Of a DNA stretch of 5,939 nt, positions 5,537 to 5,939 are shown piece by piece. The stretch spans positions 1 to 5,939 of the forward strand of contig JAPKZE010000024.1 in the NCBI GenBank assembly GCA_026393955.1. Reading direction: 5' to 3'. The stretch comes from Candidatus Aminicenantota bacterium (lineage in GTDB: Bacteria; Acidobacteriota; Aminicenantia; Aminicenantales; Saccharicenantaceae). The translations under genes and the position numbers were made by a program. The notes below the pieces were generated by a model. The model was not told the DNA's origin and ran no database searches. It worked only from the letters and a program-made list of their open reading frames with translations. The number at the start of each line of letters is the position of its first letter. The stretch's first letter is position 1.

Positions 5537-5939
5537 ATGTTGCAAGATGCGCTGTTCCTTCCGCAAAAGGACTGGCGGGACCGGGCCACGGCGTTGCCGC
5601 TGGCGGCGCTCGTCCATGCCGTCGCGCTGACGCTCCTGGTCGCGTTGCCACTCTTGCGGGTGGGGGACCTGCCTCAGGTCGACATTTCGGACGTCATCGT
5701 CGTGCCGGCACTCCCGTCGACACCCCTGCCGCCGCCCAAGGGACGGGCCGTGAAGGCGGGCGCCGCACCGCGGCTCAAGCGACCGGCACCGGTGGCCGCG
5801 GGCGAGGCCTGGCGCTTCATCCCCGTCGTCATTCCCGACGGCATCGTCGAGGAGGGCTTCGGATCCGACGGCGCCGAAGGCGGCATCCCCGGCGGCGTCG
5901 ACTACGGGGCGGGGGAGGGGCTTCCGGCCAATCTGCTGG
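5537..5939 (+). CDS. TonB-family energy transducer, N-terminal part (cut by window end)
   Basis: First 134 codons of a TonB-like protein, which spans the periplasm to pass proton-motive energy from ExbB-ExbD to TonB-dependent outer-membrane receptors. Seen: a short cytoplasmic N-terminus (1-18, starting MLQDALF), one hydrophobic helix at about 19-40, then a Pro/Val-rich and Lys/Arg-containing stretch (45-100, with PLPPPKGR at 63-70) and a Gly-rich acidic segment ending in repeated GG-P/V motifs (107-134). His27 within the helix matches in position the conserved transmembrane histidine of E. coli TonB (His20). There is no signal peptidase site, in keeping with an anchor. The conserved C-terminal TonB domain is beyond the window, so the family call rests on the N-terminus only. 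The gene is divergent from smc, with a strong ribosome binding site. It could also be another protein with a TonB-like anchor, such as a TolA-like or AgmX-like protein. Confidence 0.75.
   Translation, partial: MLQDALFLPQKDWRDRATALPLAALVHAVALTLLVALPLLRVGDLPQVDISDVIVVPALPSTPLPPPKGRAVKAGAAPRLKRPAPVAAGEAWRFIPVVIPDGIVEEGFGSDGAEGGIPGGVDYGAGEGLPANLL

Noticed and set aside
5277..5630. Small open frames on both strands across the intergenic repeats (also 5250-5651 and 5269-5589 minus)
   Set aside because: They are made of repeat-derived sequence, overlap the smc and tonB starts, have no convincing ribosome binding site and resemble no known protein.

Overview
This is a high-GC bacterial chromosomal window. 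It holds two complete genes on the minus strand, one gene start on the plus strand that is cut by the window edge, and a 283-base divergent intergenic region rich in palindromic repeats. The bacterial-type SMC condensin, the SSS-family transporter and the TonB-type energy transducer (which implies a Gram-negative envelope) fit a diderm bacterium. The N-terminal layout of the TonB protein and the style of the intergenic palindromes remind me of Acidobacteriota/Aminicenantota-like genomes. That placement is an impression, not something the sequence proves.

Layout: 1-56 is a short tail with no gene and no clear terminator. 57-1538 (minus) encodes a 493-residue sodium:solute symporter. 1570-5253 (minus) encodes a 1227-residue SMC protein with both ATPase half-sites, the hinge and the coiled-coil arms. 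It carries an unusual acidic, Ala/Pro/Glu-rich insert between the C-terminal coiled coil and the head. smc lies upstream of the symporter with a 31-base gap, so they are probably cotranscribed, although no functional link is evident. 5537 to the window end (plus) is the first 134 codons of a TonB-family protein.

The divergent region 5254-5536 is the most interesting part. It holds a 12-bp GC palindrome, a perfect 8-bp C/G-rich stem-loop, and then three evenly spaced hairpins whose stems all begin GGGAC and end GTCCC. The outer two hairpins are each built from two copies of the 11-base palindrome GGGACTGTCCC. I read this as a REP/BIME-like repeat cluster lying between two divergent promoters. 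Tentative -35 elements for both genes fall in or at the edge of the repeats. The tonB leader also contains a GAAA-capped hairpin and a second hairpin that would pair with its Shine-Dalgarno sequence.

I found no evidence for a wholly new multi-gene system. The points worth following up are the repeat cluster and its relation to the promoters, the tonB leader fold, and the SMC insert.
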